Made by a program: the position numbers and the translations under genes. From Lachnospiraceae bacterium (GTDB lineage Bacteria; Bacillota; Clostridia; Lachnospirales; Lachnospiraceae), in assembly GCA_022771765.1 (NCBI GenBank), contig JALELN010000075.1:1-36797 (forward strand): a stretch of 36,797 nucleotides of DNA. The letters run 5' to 3'. Below, in pieces: positions 8,910 to 17,674 of the stretch; the stretch's first letter is position 1, and each line of letters begins with the position of its first letter. The notes under the pieces are model-generated. The model had not been told where the DNA came from, ran no database searches, and worked only from the letters and a program-made list of their open reading frames with translations.

Positions 8910-9005
8910 CGGAAATAATAAGGAAGATTATAGAATTTTAACATTTCCGTAAAAAAATACCAGCAAAGTTTTTTATTTGTCCGTGAAATAACCACTTTAC
9001 GGACA
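8909..9005 (+). repeat. Inverted repeats upstream of pckA
   Basis: ACGGAAAT (8909-8916) is repeated in inverse at 8943-8950. Further on, GTCCGT-g-AAA pairs with TTTACGGAC across about 8979-9004 with one bulged base and a seven-base loop. Both are followed by A-runs rather than T-runs on the plus strand, so they do not look like terminators of the upstream gene. They may be operators; the second overlaps the proposed -35 box of pckA. Confidence 0.45.
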
Positions 9006-9032
9006 GACAAAAAAATGTTAATATATTAACGA
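8996..9032 (+). promoter_or_regulatory. pckA promoter with Rex-like operator
   Basis: A candidate promoter is TTTACG (8996-9001), 17-base spacer, TAATAT (9019-9024). The -10 box lies inside a perfect 14-base palindrome GTTAATATATTAAC (9017-9030). With its flanks (9015-9032) it matches 16 of 18 positions, Ns included, of the clostridial Rex operator TTGTTAANNNNTTAACAA, with mismatches only at the first and seventeenth. Rex is the NADH/NAD-sensing repressor of fermentation genes. The site is visible; its use by Rex is inference. Confidence 0.6.
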
Positions 9033-9111
9033 TTGAGTAGGATGACAAACCTAACAGCGAAATCTTTAAATTTTAAAGAAATAAAAATAAGAAAAGAGAG
9101 GTAAACACAAG

Positions 9112-10716
9112 ATGGCAGCAATTGATTTAACAAAGTATGGCATCACCGGAACAACTGAGATTGTTCACAATCCTTCCTATGAAATGTTATTTGAGGAGGA
9201 GACCAAGCCGGAGCTTGAAGGCTATGAGAAAGGTCAGGAGACTGAACTCGGAGCAGTGAACGTTATGACCGGTATCTATACAGGTCGTTCACCGAAAGAC
9301 AAATATATCGTTATGGATGAGAATTCTAAGGACACTGTATGGTGGACCTCTGATGAGTATAAGAATGACAACCATCCGATGAGCGAGGAAGTATGGGCAA
9401 CTGTTAAGGAGCTTGCAAAGAAAGAGCTTTCCAATAAGAGACTGTTTGTCGTAGATGCATTCTGCGGAGCAAACAAGGATACCCGCATGAGCGTTCGTTT
9501 TATTGTTGAGGTAGCATGGCAGGCACATTTCATCAAGAATATGTTCATCGTTCCTTCTGAGGAAGAGCTGGCAAGCTTCGAGCCCGATTTCGTTGTTTAC
9601 AACGCATCTAAGGCAAAGGTAGAGAACTACAAGGAACTTGGCTTAAACTCTGAAACTTGTGTTGCCTTCAATATCACCAGCCGTGAGCAGGTAATCATCA
9701 ACACCTGGTATGGCGGAGAGATGAAGAAGGGTATGTTCTCTATGATGAACTACTATCTGCCGTTAAAGGGCATCGCTGCAATGCACTGCTCCGCAAACAC
9801 AGATATGAACGGTGAGAACACTGCGATTTTCTTTGGTCTGTCAGGAACAGGTAAGACCACTCTTTCTACAGATCCTAAGCGTCTTTTGATCGGTGATGAT
9901 GAGCACGGCTGGGATGACAACGGCGTATTTAACTTCGAGGGAGGCTGCTACGCGAAGGTTATCAATCTGGACAAGGATTCTGAGCCGGATATCTACAATG
10001 CGATCAAGCGTGACGCGCTGTTAGAAAATGTAACTGTAGATGAGAATGGCAAGATTGATTTTGACGATAAGAGTGTGACAGAGAATACACGTGTATCTTA
10101 TCCGATCCAGCATATTAACAACATTGTACGTCCTGTTTCTTCTGCACCGGCAGCAAAGAACGTGATCTTCCTGTCAGCAGATGCATTCGGCGTACTTCCT
10201 CCGGTATCTATTCTGACACCTGAACAGACCAAATACTACTTCCTGTCAGGATTTACCGCAAAATTAGCAGGTACTGAGCGTGGAATTACCGAGCCTACTC
10301 CTACTTTCTCTGCTTGCTTCGGTCAGGCATTCTTAGAGCTGCATCCGACCAAGTACGCTGAGGAGCTCGTTAAGAGAATGGAGCAGAGCGGAGCAAAGGC
10401 TTACCTTGTAAATACCGGATGGAATGGAACCGGCAAGCGTATCTCCATCAAGGATACCCGCGGAATCATCGACGCAATCCTGAATGGCGACATCAAGAAC
10501 GCTCCCACCAAGACTTTGCCGATCTTTAATTTTGAGATTCCTACCGAGCTGGCAGGCGTTGATACTGGTATTCTGGATCCTCGTGACACCTACGCAGATG
10601 CTTCTGAGTGGGAGACCAAGGCAAATGATCTGGCTGACCGTTTCATCAAGAACTTTGCAAAATATGAGGGTAATGAGGCTGGTAAGGCACTGGTAGCTGC
10701 AGGCCCTCAGAAATAA
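9112..10716 (+). CDS. pckA: Phosphoenolpyruvate carboxykinase (ATP)
   Basis: Interconverts oxaloacetate and phosphoenolpyruvate with ATP/ADP. In gut anaerobes it often runs toward oxaloacetate as a CO2-fixing, ATP-conserving step in fermentation. The 534-residue length is typical. Visible signatures are TGRSPKDKY near residue 58, the kinase-1a loop [13 protein letters not shown] near residues 241-253, the metal site GDDEHGW just after, and the C-terminal [17 protein letters not shown] segment. The start has an AGAGAGG site. A 200-base upstream region is rich in inverted repeats, including a Rex-like palindrome on the promoter, which would fit redox control. A probable 6S RNA gene lies downstream on the same strand. 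Confidence 0.97.
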   Translation: MAAIDLTKYGITGTTEIVHNPSYEMLFEEETKPELEGYEKGQETELGAVNVMTGIYTGRSPKDKYIVMDENSKDTVWWTSDEYKNDNHPMSEEVWATVKELAKKELSNKRLFVVDAFCGANKDTRMSVRFIVEVAWQAHFIKNMFIVPSEEELASFEPDFVVYNASKAKVENYKELGLNSETCVAFNITSREQVIINTWYGGEMKKGMFSMMNYYLPLKGIAAMHCSANTDMNGENTAIFFGLSGTGKTTLSTDPKRLLIGDDEHGWDDNGVFNFEGGCYAKVINLDKDSEPDIYNAIKRDALLENVTVDENGKIDFDDKSVTENTRVSYPIQHINNIVRPVSSAPAAKNVIFLSADAFGVLPPVSILTPEQTKYYFLSGFTAKLAGTERGITEPTPTFSACFGQAFLELHPTKYAEELVKRMEQSGAKAYLVNTGWNGTGKRISIKDTRGIIDAILNGDIKNAPTKTLPIFNFEIPTELAGVDTGILDPRDTYADASEWETKANDLADRFIKNFAKYEGNEAGKALVAAGPQK

Positions 10717-10758
10717 GATCAGGTTCTTAAAAAATTTGTAAATGAGAAGTTTTTTCCA

Positions 10759-10787
10759 TTGCGAATTACCACGTATTAAGTTATAAT
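10759..10787 (+). promoter_or_regulatory. Promoter of the probable 6S RNA
   Basis: TTGCGA (10759-10764), 17-base spacer, TATAAT (10782-10787). Transcription would start near 10794, just before the RNA closing stem. Confidence 0.75.
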
Positions 10788-10793
10788 TTTGTT

Positions 10794-10992
10794 AGAAACT
10801 AATAGTGTGAAATGCCTGAGATGTGCGACACCTCTTGTTATTTTGAACCTACATTTACTTTTAACGGGATTCCTATATGAATTTGTGGATGTCAGGCCTT
10901 ATCTACGGATCAGAGGAAGGCAGAAGCAAAGCTGCGGTTACCCACCTAGCTTTAGCTAGGAGTCAAAATACAAGAAACGGCATTTTGGGTTT
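10794..10992 (+). ncRNA. ssrS: Probable 6S RNA
   Basis: About 190-200 nucleotides with no open frame, directly behind a good promoter. The ends pair as AAATGCC (10810-10816) with GGCATTT (10979-10985), giving the long closed rod expected for 6S RNA. It contains blocks I associate with clostridial 6S RNAs, including TTTGAACCTAC-like and ACGGGATTCC segments, GTCAGGCC, GGAAGGCA, GCGGTTACCCACCTAGC and a CCTAGC/GCTAGG hairpin at 10945-10960. 6S RNA binds RNA polymerase holoenzyme and mimics an open promoter. The assignment rests on recall and structure without a covariance-model search; another structured RNA is possible. Confidence 0.7.
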
Positions 10993-10993
10993 T

Positions 10994-11089
10994 TACAAAA
11001 GAATCATAAGCTACAAAAGACAAACAGATTTTCTGTGAGATACAAAAGATAAAATATCAAAAATATTTTAATCAGAAATTTACAAAAGA
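10994..11089 (+). repeat. Four copies of TACAAAAGA
   Basis: The nonamer TACAAAAGA occurs at 10994, 11012, 11041 and 11081. The start-to-start distances are 18, 29 and 40 bases, each growing by 11. No gene is seen in this AT-rich stretch between the 6S RNA and the next terminator. An AAAATAT/ATATTTT inverted repeat lies at 11051-11069. Function unknown. Confidence 0.5.
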
Positions 11090-11118
11090 AGCTGCAGGTT
11101 AGAGCTGCAGCTTCTTTT
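11084..11118. terminator. Intrinsic terminator before the SpoIID-domain gene
   Basis: AAAAGAAGCTGCA (11084-11096) pairs perfectly with TGCAGCTTCTTTT (11106-11118) around a nine-base loop. The stem ends in a T-run on either strand. It insulates the 6S RNA region from the next gene. Confidence 0.8.
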
Positions 11119-11184
11119 AAGTTTCTGTAGAAACATAAATTATTAGAAAGTTGGTAACTGCATAAAGTGGGTACATGGTATCGC

Positions 11185-12924
11185 ATGAAAAAGAATCGAA
11201 CTCTTGACAAAAATCAAATGGTTGTAGCAGGTCTGTTTTTCGTCTGTGTGATATTGGTGTTTATTATTTTTTTTGTAAGTAACCGGACGGTTCCTGGTGA
11301 AAATAATATATCATCGTGTGTGACGCGGGCAGATGTGGAAGAGGCGTTTGATTTTTTACATCAGGAAGAAGCGGTGCAAACGGTGTTATCAGATGTTGCA
11401 TCAGACGAGGTAGTTACATACGGTGATTACCGGCAATTTTTACAGCAGCTGCATTTGTGGGACGCGGGAAATTTTGACAGGCTAGTGGACTGGGATGCGT
11501 GTAAAGAGGAAGGGCTGTCTTTTGATGTACTCGAGGAGAGCCGGGATACTGTCGCGGAACTGTTTGAAATGCCTGTTGCATTGAAGGATCACCGGGAGGA
11601 GCCTGTGGTGACGGAACCGTTATCTGCGATGCCGCAGATTGATGAAAATACAACGGTTCGCGTGTTGCTTTTGCAGAATGGCTCGCCGGTGGCAAAGGAC
11701 ATCCGTTTTTCAGCAAATGCAAAGTATAGCATTTCCTGGGACGCAAAGACGAGACAAAAGAAGAAAAATCAGGTGATACGTGCAGCACAGCTGAAGCTTG
11801 CGGTCGGTCAGACGGCAGTCGTCCGGTCAAAAAATGGGGAACTCTATCTGGCAGATAAGGAGGGCAGGCGCGATACTCTGGGCTATAGCGGCAATTTTCA
11901 GATTACGCGCTATGAGGATGGCTATGCACTCGTCAATGAGGTGAAGATTGAAGATTATCTTTACGGTGTGGTGCAGAGTGAGATGCCGGCATATTTTGAG
12001 GAGGAGGCTTTGAAAGCGCAGGCGGTCTGTGCCAGAACCTATATTGTGAATCAGCTCATGCAGGAAAACTATCCACAGTATAGGGCGGATGTGGATGATT
12101 CCGTGCGTTTTCAGGCATATAATCAGGCTGCGCCGGATGAGCGTGTTGTAGAGGCGGTGGATGCGACGAAAGGTCAGATCCTTGTGAAGGACGGGCAGCC
12201 GATTAACGCGTATTTTTTCTCCACTTCTCACGGCGAGACCAGCGGCACGGAGATCTGGGATCTGGCATCCTTTGATTATCTGCAGCCGGTGCGGGGCAAT
12301 GGGGACGCAGAGTTGTTGGAACTCTCCGATGAGGAGACCTTCCGGGCGTATATCCGGGAGTGTGATCCGGATGACTACGATGCGCAAAGTGCCTATTATC
12401 GCTGGAAAGCAACACTTGATATCAGCAGTCATCTGTCTGAAATAAAATCACTCCTGCAGGGGATTGACGAGTCCCAGACGGATTGTGTTATAATAAGAAA
12501 CAGTAATGGTCAGGAAACAACGGCAGCGGCGATGGATGACTGGGAGGAAGCCTTGCAGTTAAAGGTTTTGGAGCGTTCTTCTTCCGGCGCTGTGCTGCGG
12601 CTTTTGATTGTTTTTTCCGGTGGCGAGGTGGAATTGTCAAACGAAAACTATATCAGGCAGGTGCTTGGTATATGGATGAATTTGCTGCAGGATCAGGACG
12701 GAAATGCTGTAAAGACCGGGGAGATGCTGCCCAGCGTCTATTTCTATGTGCAGCCCATCAAGGAGGGCATCGTGCTTTTTGGCGGAGGAATGGGTCACGG
12801 TATCGGTATGAGTCAGTATGGCGCTAACGGCTATGCGAAGCAGGGGGCTGACCTGGAAGATATTTTGAATTTGTATTATCAGGATGTGGAACTGAAGCAG
12901 ATCTATTCAGTTTCGGAATCATAG
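11185..12924 (+). CDS. Membrane-anchored SpoIID/LytB-domain protein
   Basis: Probable cell-wall protein related to SpoIID (a peptidoglycan lytic transglycosylase of engulfment) and to LytB amidase enhancers. A basic N-terminus is followed by one membrane segment at about residues 12-34, so the bulk lies outside the membrane. A low-similarity region of about 200 residues precedes the SpoIID core, which begins around residue 255 (EDYLYGVVQSEMP, then EALKAQAVCARTY) and continues with the FSTSHGETS stretch. It closes with GGGMGHGIGMSQYGANGYAKQG near the C-terminus. I chose ATG 11185; a GTG at 11167 in the same frame is possible, and neither has a clear ribosome site. At about 579 residues it is longer than SpoIID itself (about 340), so it is a paralogue rather than SpoIID. 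The conserved catalytic Glu of SpoIID is plausibly that in QSEMP. Confidence 0.88.
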   Translation: MKKNRTLDKNQMVVAGLFFVCVILVFIIFFVSNRTVPGENNISSCVTRADVEEAFDFLHQEEAVQTVLSDVASDEVVTYGDYRQFLQQLHLWDAGNFDRLVDWDACKEEGLSFDVLEESRDTVAELFEMPVALKDHREEPVVTEPLSAMPQIDENTTVRVLLLQNGSPVAKDIRFSANAKYSISWDAKTRQKKKNQVIRAAQLKLAVGQTAVVRSKNGELYLADKEGRRDTLGYSGNFQITRYEDGYALVNEVKIEDYLYGVVQSEMPAYFEEEALKAQAVCARTYIVNQLMQENYPQYRADVDDSVRFQAYNQAAPDERVVEAVDATKGQILVKDGQPINAYFFSTSHGETSGTEIWDLASFDYLQPVRGNGDAELLELSDEETFRAYIRECDPDDYDAQSAYYRWKATLDISSHLSEIKSLLQGIDESQTDCVIIRNSNGQETTAAAMDDWEEALQLKVLERSSSGAVLRLLIVFSGGEVELSNENYIRQVLGIWMNLLQDQDGNAVKTGEMLPSVYFYVQPIKEGIVLFGGGMGHGIGMSQYGANGYAKQGADLEDILNLYYQDVELKQIYSVSES

Positions 12925-12996
12925 GATCATGGATCATGATTTATAGAATCGGTCCTGATTTTGTCACAGTGATATTTACATATGTGAGGGTACTAC

Positions 12997-13848
12997 ATGA
13001 AAATCATAAGAGAAGCCATGAGGTTTGCAGAGGAGTGCAGGGAGGATAACGTGACCGCATATGCAGCACAGTCTGCGTATTTTACGTTGTTGTCAACCAT
13101 TCCCTTTTTATTATTTTTTGGTGCGTTATTAAAATATACGCCGGTGTCATTGGACTTCCTCGTGAAGGGGGTGGATCTGGTGCTTCCGGATTATGTTTCT
13201 GTCTTTCTGGTGAGTATTATTCGTGAAACCTACGATAGTTCTGTCGGACTGATATCTTTGTCCGCAATTTTTGCGATCTGGTCAGCTGCAAGAGGTATTC
13301 AGTATCTGACAGAGGGATTAAACAAAATGTATGATCTGGAGGAGACAAGAAACTGGCTGGTGCTTCGGTTTTGGGCGAGTATTTATACGTTTATCATGAT
13401 TTTTTCGCTCATTTTGATGCTCGTTTTGCTTGTATTCGGGCGGACCTTACAGGGATGGCTGGTGCATTATTTTCCCGCACTTGCCGGTTTTACGCAGATA
13501 TTGCTTAAGCTTAAGAGTTTGATCGGAATTGGTGGTCTGACCTTTATCTTTGCGCTGTTTTACTGGGCGTTTCCGAACAGGAAAGGTAAGGGCGGCCAGC
13601 GGATTACTTATCTGCGGCAGCTTCCGGGTGCCCTCATTTCAGCGGTGGCCTGGTATGTATTTTCTTTTGGTGTTTCCATTTATGTGAATTATTTTCATGG
13701 CTTTTCCAGCTATGGCAGTCTCACGACAATTGTGCTCATCATGTTCTGGCTGTATGTCTGCATGTATATCCTGATGGTTTGCGCCGAAGTGAATAATCAG
13801 TATTCGGAACGGATTTTCGCGTTTTTTAAGAAACGGAGACACCGCTGA
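12997..13848 (+). CDS. YihY/BrkB-family membrane protein
   Basis: Integral membrane protein of 283 residues belonging to the YihY/virulence-factor-BrkB family. It was formerly called ribonuclease BN, but the true RNase BN is a different protein, and the function of this family is unsettled. A short amphipathic start is followed by about six hydrophobic segments. Family features visible are the AYAAQSAYFTLLSTIPFLLF block near residues 22-41, SAARGIQYLTEGLN near 105-118, and the C-terminal YGSLTTIVLIMFWLYVCMYILM segment. It follows the SpoIID-domain gene by 72 bases and may be co-transcribed with it. The basic C-terminal tail is probably cytoplasmic. Confidence 0.9.
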   Translation: MKIIREAMRFAEECREDNVTAYAAQSAYFTLLSTIPFLLFFGALLKYTPVSLDFLVKGVDLVLPDYVSVFLVSIIRETYDSSVGLISLSAIFAIWSAARGIQYLTEGLNKMYDLEETRNWLVLRFWASIYTFIMIFSLILMLVLLVFGRTLQGWLVHYFPALAGFTQILLKLKSLIGIGGLTFIFALFYWAFPNRKGKGGQRITYLRQLPGALISAVAWYVFSFGVSIYVNYFHGFSSYGSLTTIVLIMFWLYVCMYILMVCAEVNNQYSERIFAFFKKRRHR

Positions 13849-13860
13849 CGAAAAATCTGC

Positions 13861-13889
13861 TTGCAGTTTTCCTGCGGCTGTGCTAAGAT
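13861..13889 (+). promoter_or_regulatory. Promoter of the pheS T-box transcript
   Basis: TTGCAG (13861-13866), 17-base spacer, TAAGAT (13884-13889). The start would be near 13896, about 45 bases before T-box stem I. Confidence 0.65.
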
Positions 13890-13937
13890 ACCAAAAGATG
13901 TATAAATAAATGCAAGGATGGCGCATAGTAGTCATAT

Positions 13938-14166
13938 ACACTGCTGACAGAGAGAAGAAGCTGACGGCTGAGAGCTTCTTTCAGATAAGGTATATAGCGA
14001 ATGTTCACGCCGGAGCAGCACAGGGGAAGCGCATGTGCGTGGTAGTCTGTGACGCGGCACACGTTACGTGCAAGGAGTGTCCGGTTCTTTTTTTGCAAAG
14101 AATCGGGAAATCGGGTGGTACCGCGGAAATATTTTCGTCCCAGAATCTATGATTCTGGGACTTTTT
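13938..14166 (+). promoter_or_regulatory. T-box riboswitch controlling pheST
   Basis: Leader RNA that binds tRNA-Phe and allows transcription when the tRNA is uncharged. CTGCT near 13942 and AGCAG near 14015 close stem I, which contains an AGAGAG-type kink-turn stretch. The T-box sequence GGGTGGTACCGCGG lies at about 14113-14126, with the TGG that pairs to the tRNA acceptor end. The terminator GTCCCAGAATC/GATTCTGGGAC (14137-14147, 14151-14161) is followed by five Ts. A TTC triplet at 14004-14006, followed by A, is the best specifier candidate and codes for Phe, as expected for pheS. This explains the gene-free stretch 13849-14190. Confidence 0.93.
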
Positions 14167-14190
14167 ACATTATTAAAAAGGAGAACGATC

Positions 14191-15213
14191 ATGAAAGAAA
14201 AGCTGCAACAAATCAGAGAACGTGCGATCGCTGAGATACAGAACTCAGACGGTCTGGAAAAGCTGGGAGAGGTGCGAAATACGATCCTCGGAAAGAAGGG
14301 TGAACTGACTGCCGTATTAAAGGGAATGAAGGATGTGCCGCCGGAGGAGCGCCCGAAGGTCGGACAGTGGGTCAATGAGACGCGCGAGGCAATTGAAAGC
14401 ATTCTGGCAGAGCAGACGAAAAAACTGGAGGCAGAGGCATTGCGCCTGCGTTATGAGGCAGAGAAGATCGATGTCACAATGCCTGCCGTAAAACCCGCAA
14501 AGGGAAATCTGCATCCGATTACACAGGTGCGCAATCAGCTCACCGATATTTTTGCGTCCATGGGATTTGAAATTTATGAGGGAACGGAGATCGAAACCGA
14601 TTATTATAACTTTACCGCATTAAATACACCGCAGGATCATCCGGCACGAGACATGCAGGATACCTTTTACCTGTCGCCGGAATTTTTGCTGCGCACGCAG
14701 ACATCTGCCGGACAGATCCATGTCATGGAGGCAAAGAAGCCTCCAATCAAGATCATCTCACCCGGAAAGGTATTCCGTTCTGATGATGATGCGACACACT
14801 CACCGATGTTTACCCAGATGGAAGGTCTGGTTGTGGATAAGGGCATCACGCTTTGCGACCTGAAAGGTATGCTGGATGAGTTTGTGAAGAAGATATTCGG
14901 CAAGAATGTGACGACAAGACTCCGCCCTTCTTACTTCCCGTTCACGGAGCCGTCTGTTGAAGTGGATGTGAGCTGCTTCCAGTGTGGCGGCAAGGGCTGT
15001 AAGCTGTGCAAGGGCACGGGATGGATCGAGGTACTCGGTGCCGGTGTGGTAAACAATAAGGTGCTTGAGGGCTGTGGTGTAGATACGGATGTATACAGCG
15101 GTTTTGCCTTCGGTATCGGTATTGAGCGAATTGCCATGTTAAAGTACGGAATTAACAACATTAAGCTGCTGTTTGAGTCTGATCTGAGAGTATTAAATCA
15201 GATCGACGATTAA
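14191..15213 (+). CDS. pheS: Phenylalanyl-tRNA synthetase alpha subunit
   Basis: Catalytic subunit of the alpha2-beta2 enzyme that charges tRNA-Phe. It has 340 residues, normal for PheS. A coiled-coil N-terminal arm (about 1-90) is followed by the class II catalytic core: motif 2 around [18 protein letters not shown] and motif 3 near the C-terminus ([18 protein letters not shown]). A cysteine-rich C-x2-C-x-G-x-G-C-x2-C-K insert near residues 264-278 is common in Gram-positive PheS. I chose ATG 14191, with AAGGAG 9 bases upstream and just after the T-box terminator; the longer open frame into the leader is an artefact. pheT follows after 25 bases. Confidence 0.97.
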   Translation: MKEKLQQIRERAIAEIQNSDGLEKLGEVRNTILGKKGELTAVLKGMKDVPPEERPKVGQWVNETREAIESILAEQTKKLEAEALRLRYEAEKIDVTMPAVKPAKGNLHPITQVRNQLTDIFASMGFEIYEGTEIETDYYNFTALNTPQDHPARDMQDTFYLSPEFLLRTQTSAGQIHVMEAKKPPIKIISPGKVFRSDDDATHSPMFTQMEGLVVDKGITLCDLKGMLDEFVKKIFGKNVTTRLRPSYFPFTEPSVEVDVSCFQCGGKGCKLCKGTGWIEVLGAGVVNNKVLEGCGVDTDVYSGFAFGIGIERIAMLKYGINNIKLLFESDLRVLNQIDD

Positions 15214-15238
15214 ATATTGGATAAAAAGGAGGCAAATC

Positions 15239-17659
15239 ATGTTAGCACCGTTAAGCTGGTTAAAAGAATATGTAGATATAGATGTTACGCCGAAGGAACT
15301 GGAGGAAAAGCTGTTTTCCTGTGGTTTTGAGGTGGAGGAACTGATCGAAGTCGGAAAGGATATTTCCGGTGTTGTCGTAGGTCTGGTAAAGGAGTGTGAA
15401 CCGATTCCCGAGACGCATCTGAGCTTGTGTCAGGTGGACGCAGGCAGTCATGGTACATTCCAGATCTGCTGTGGCGCAGACAATGTATGCGCAGGAAAGA
15501 AATTTCCGGTTGCGCTGGTAGGAGCAACTGTTTATGCAACAGCAAAGGATCATGTGACCATCGAGGGTGTCATGACGATCAAGAAAGGAAAACTACGCGG
15601 CTATGAGTCTCAGGGTATGCTCTGTTCCGGTACGGAACTTGGACTGAACGAGGATCTGTATCCGGGCGCAGGCTATAACGGACTGCTCGTTCTGCCTGAT
15701 GACGCAGAGGTGGGCGCGGATGTAAAGCCGCTTCTTGGCATGGACGATTGGATCTTTGACATTGCGATTACTGCAAACCGCCCCGACTGCCAGAGCATCT
15801 ACGGCATTGCGAGAGAGGTGGCAGCTGTTCTGAACAAGCCCTGCAAAGAGCCTGCGTTGGATTATACGGAGACAGATGTAAAGAAAGAGGGATTCACGGT
15901 GAATGTGGAAGCGCAGGATCTGTGCCCGCGCTATATCGCTCATTATGTATATGATGTAAAGATTGAGCAGTCACCGGCATGGATGCGCCGCAGACTGGCA
16001 TTGGTGGGTATCGGTTCGATTTCAAATGTTGTAGATATCACAAACTATATTTTAAAAGAGCTCGGACAGCCGATGCATGCTTTTGATGATTCCTTCCTTA
16101 AGGGAAATGCAATCAACGTCAGACGCGCCAACGATGGGGAAAAGATTGTCACGCTGGACGAGAAGGAGTTTACATTGAACAATTCCAATCTTGTCATCTG
16201 TGACGGTGAGCGTCCGGTGGCTTTGGCAGGCATCATGGGAGGTTTGAATTCCGAGATCCTTGACACGACCACGGAGGTCATGTTTGAGGCTGCAAAATTC
16301 ATGCGTGATAATATCCGTAAGAGTTCCCGCGCTCTGGGCCAGGTATCTGACTCCAGCGCGATGTATGCAAAGGGTGTCTATGAATACACGACTGTAATGG
16401 CGATGAAGCGGGCGCTGCATTTGATCGAGGAGCTTGGTTGCGGTAAAGTTTCATCCACACATGTAGAGGTGTCCACCGGAAATTCTGTGGAACCGAAGGA
16501 AATGAAGGTCAGTGTGAAGAAGGTAAACGGTGTGCTGGGCATCGAGGTACCGAATGAGGAGATCATCCGTATTCTTACAAATCTGAATTTTGCGCCGGTC
16601 ATCGACGGTGATGAGCTGACCATCCAGATCCCTGCTTACCGCGAGGATATGGATTCCTACCCGGATGTGGCAGAGGAAGTGATCCGTATGTATGGCTATG
16701 ACCATGTGATCCCGACTTTCATGCCCACTGCAAAGGTGACGCTTGGCGGATTAAACTTAAAACAGAAATCGGAACTGAAAATAAAGAATGCATTGTGTGC
16801 GGCAGGTGCTTATGAGGGAATCCATTATTCCTTCTTCTCGCCTTCCGATCTGGATCTGTTGCGGCTGCCCGAGGATGCGCCGGAGCGTTACGCGATCAAG
16901 CTGATCAACCCGATCAATATAGATTTGTCCCTGATGCGTACGACGCTTGCGCCGGAAATGCTGCATGCGATTGCGCGGAATCAGAAAAAGGGTATTTTAG
17001 AGGGACGTATTTTTGAACTTGGAAATATCTTTATTCCGAAGGAACTGCCGTTAACTGAGTATCCGGATGAGCGGGAGACCTTATGTGTCGGTGTGTTTGG
17101 AGAAAATGAATCTTTCTATACGCTGAAAGGGCTGGCAGAAGTCGTCGCAAAGACACTTGGCGTGAACTTTACTTATGAGGCTGCAACAAGGACATTTTTA
17201 CATCCTTATCAGACGGCAGAAGTCTTCTGTGAGGGAACAAAGATCGGTTATCTCGGAAAGGTTTCTTATGAGATCGCCGATGAACTCGATATGCGCGTGC
17301 AGGCATTTGTGATGGAACTGGATGTGCGTGTTCTCAGCCAGTGGTACGGAAAGGCACAGGTATTCAAACCGCTGCCCAAGTTTGCGGAGGAAAAGCGTGA
17401 CTTTGCGTTTGTTGTGGACAAGGGAATCACCTGTGCGCAGATTGAGAATGGAATTAAAGAGGCCTGCAAGTATGTGACAGATGTTCAGCTATTTGATGTC
17501 TACGAAGGCATCCAGCTGGGACCGAACAAGAAGAGCATGGCATTCTCTGTTGTATTTACACCGAACGATGAAGAGTTTAGCAGTGAGATGGTGGAAGGCT
17601 TTGTAAAGAAGATCCTGAAAAATCTGGAGCGAAAGCTGCAGATCACACTGCGTGCCTAG
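15239..17659 (+). CDS. pheT: Phenylalanyl-tRNA synthetase beta subunit
   Basis: Beta subunit of PheRS, which contributes tRNA binding and editing of mischarged Tyr-tRNA-Phe. At 806 residues it is standard length. Domains in order: the N-terminal EMAP-like tRNA-binding domain (about 40-150), B3/B4 editing domain (about 205-390, with WMRRRL and GIGSISNVVDITNYILKE), B5 domain (about 405-475), the class II-like core, and the C-terminal ferredoxin-fold anticodon-binding domain ending in NLERKLQITLRA. The start is preceded by AAAGGAGG. It is transcribed with pheS under the T-box, with queA following after 15 bases. Confidence 0.97.
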   Translation: MLAPLSWLKEYVDIDVTPKELEEKLFSCGFEVEELIEVGKDISGVVVGLVKECEPIPETHLSLCQVDAGSHGTFQICCGADNVCAGKKFPVALVGATVYATAKDHVTIEGVMTIKKGKLRGYESQGMLCSGTELGLNEDLYPGAGYNGLLVLPDDAEVGADVKPLLGMDDWIFDIAITANRPDCQSIYGIAREVAAVLNKPCKEPALDYTETDVKKEGFTVNVEAQDLCPRYIAHYVYDVKIEQSPAWMRRRLALVGIGSISNVVDITNYILKELGQPMHAFDDSFLKGNAINVRRANDGEKIVTLDEKEFTLNNSNLVICDGERPVALAGIMGGLNSEILDTTTEVMFEAAKFMRDNIRKSSRALGQVSDSSAMYAKGVYEYTTVMAMKRALHLIEELGCGKVSSTHVEVSTGNSVEPKEMKVSVKKVNGVLGIEVPNEEIIRILTNLNFAPVIDGDELTIQIPAYREDMDSYPDVAEEVIRMYGYDHVIPTFMPTAKVTLGGLNLKQKSELKIKNALCAAGAYEGIHYSFFSPSDLDLLRLPEDAPERYAIKLINPINIDLSLMRTTLAPEMLHAIARNQKKGILEGRIFELGNIFIPKELPLTEYPDERETLCVGVFGENESFYTLKGLAEVVAKTLGVNFTYEAATRTFLHPYQTAEVFCEGTKIGYLGKVSYEIADELDMRVQAFVMELDVRVLSQWYGKAQVFKPLPKFAEEKRDFAFVVDKGITCAQIENGIKEACKYVTDVQLFDVYEGIQLGPNKKSMAFSVVFTPNDEEFSSEMVEGFVKKILKNLERKLQITLRA

Positions 17660-17674
17660 TGAGGAATCATAGCA

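Noticed and set aside
12925..12996. Terminator between the SpoIID-domain gene and the YihY-type gene
   Set aside because: Only short ATCAT/ATGAT matches are present, with no stable stem and no T-run.
14068..14190. N-terminal extension of PheS by 41 residues
   Set aside because: The extension would be read through the T-box and its terminator. ATG 14191 has a good ribosome site and gives the normal PheS length.
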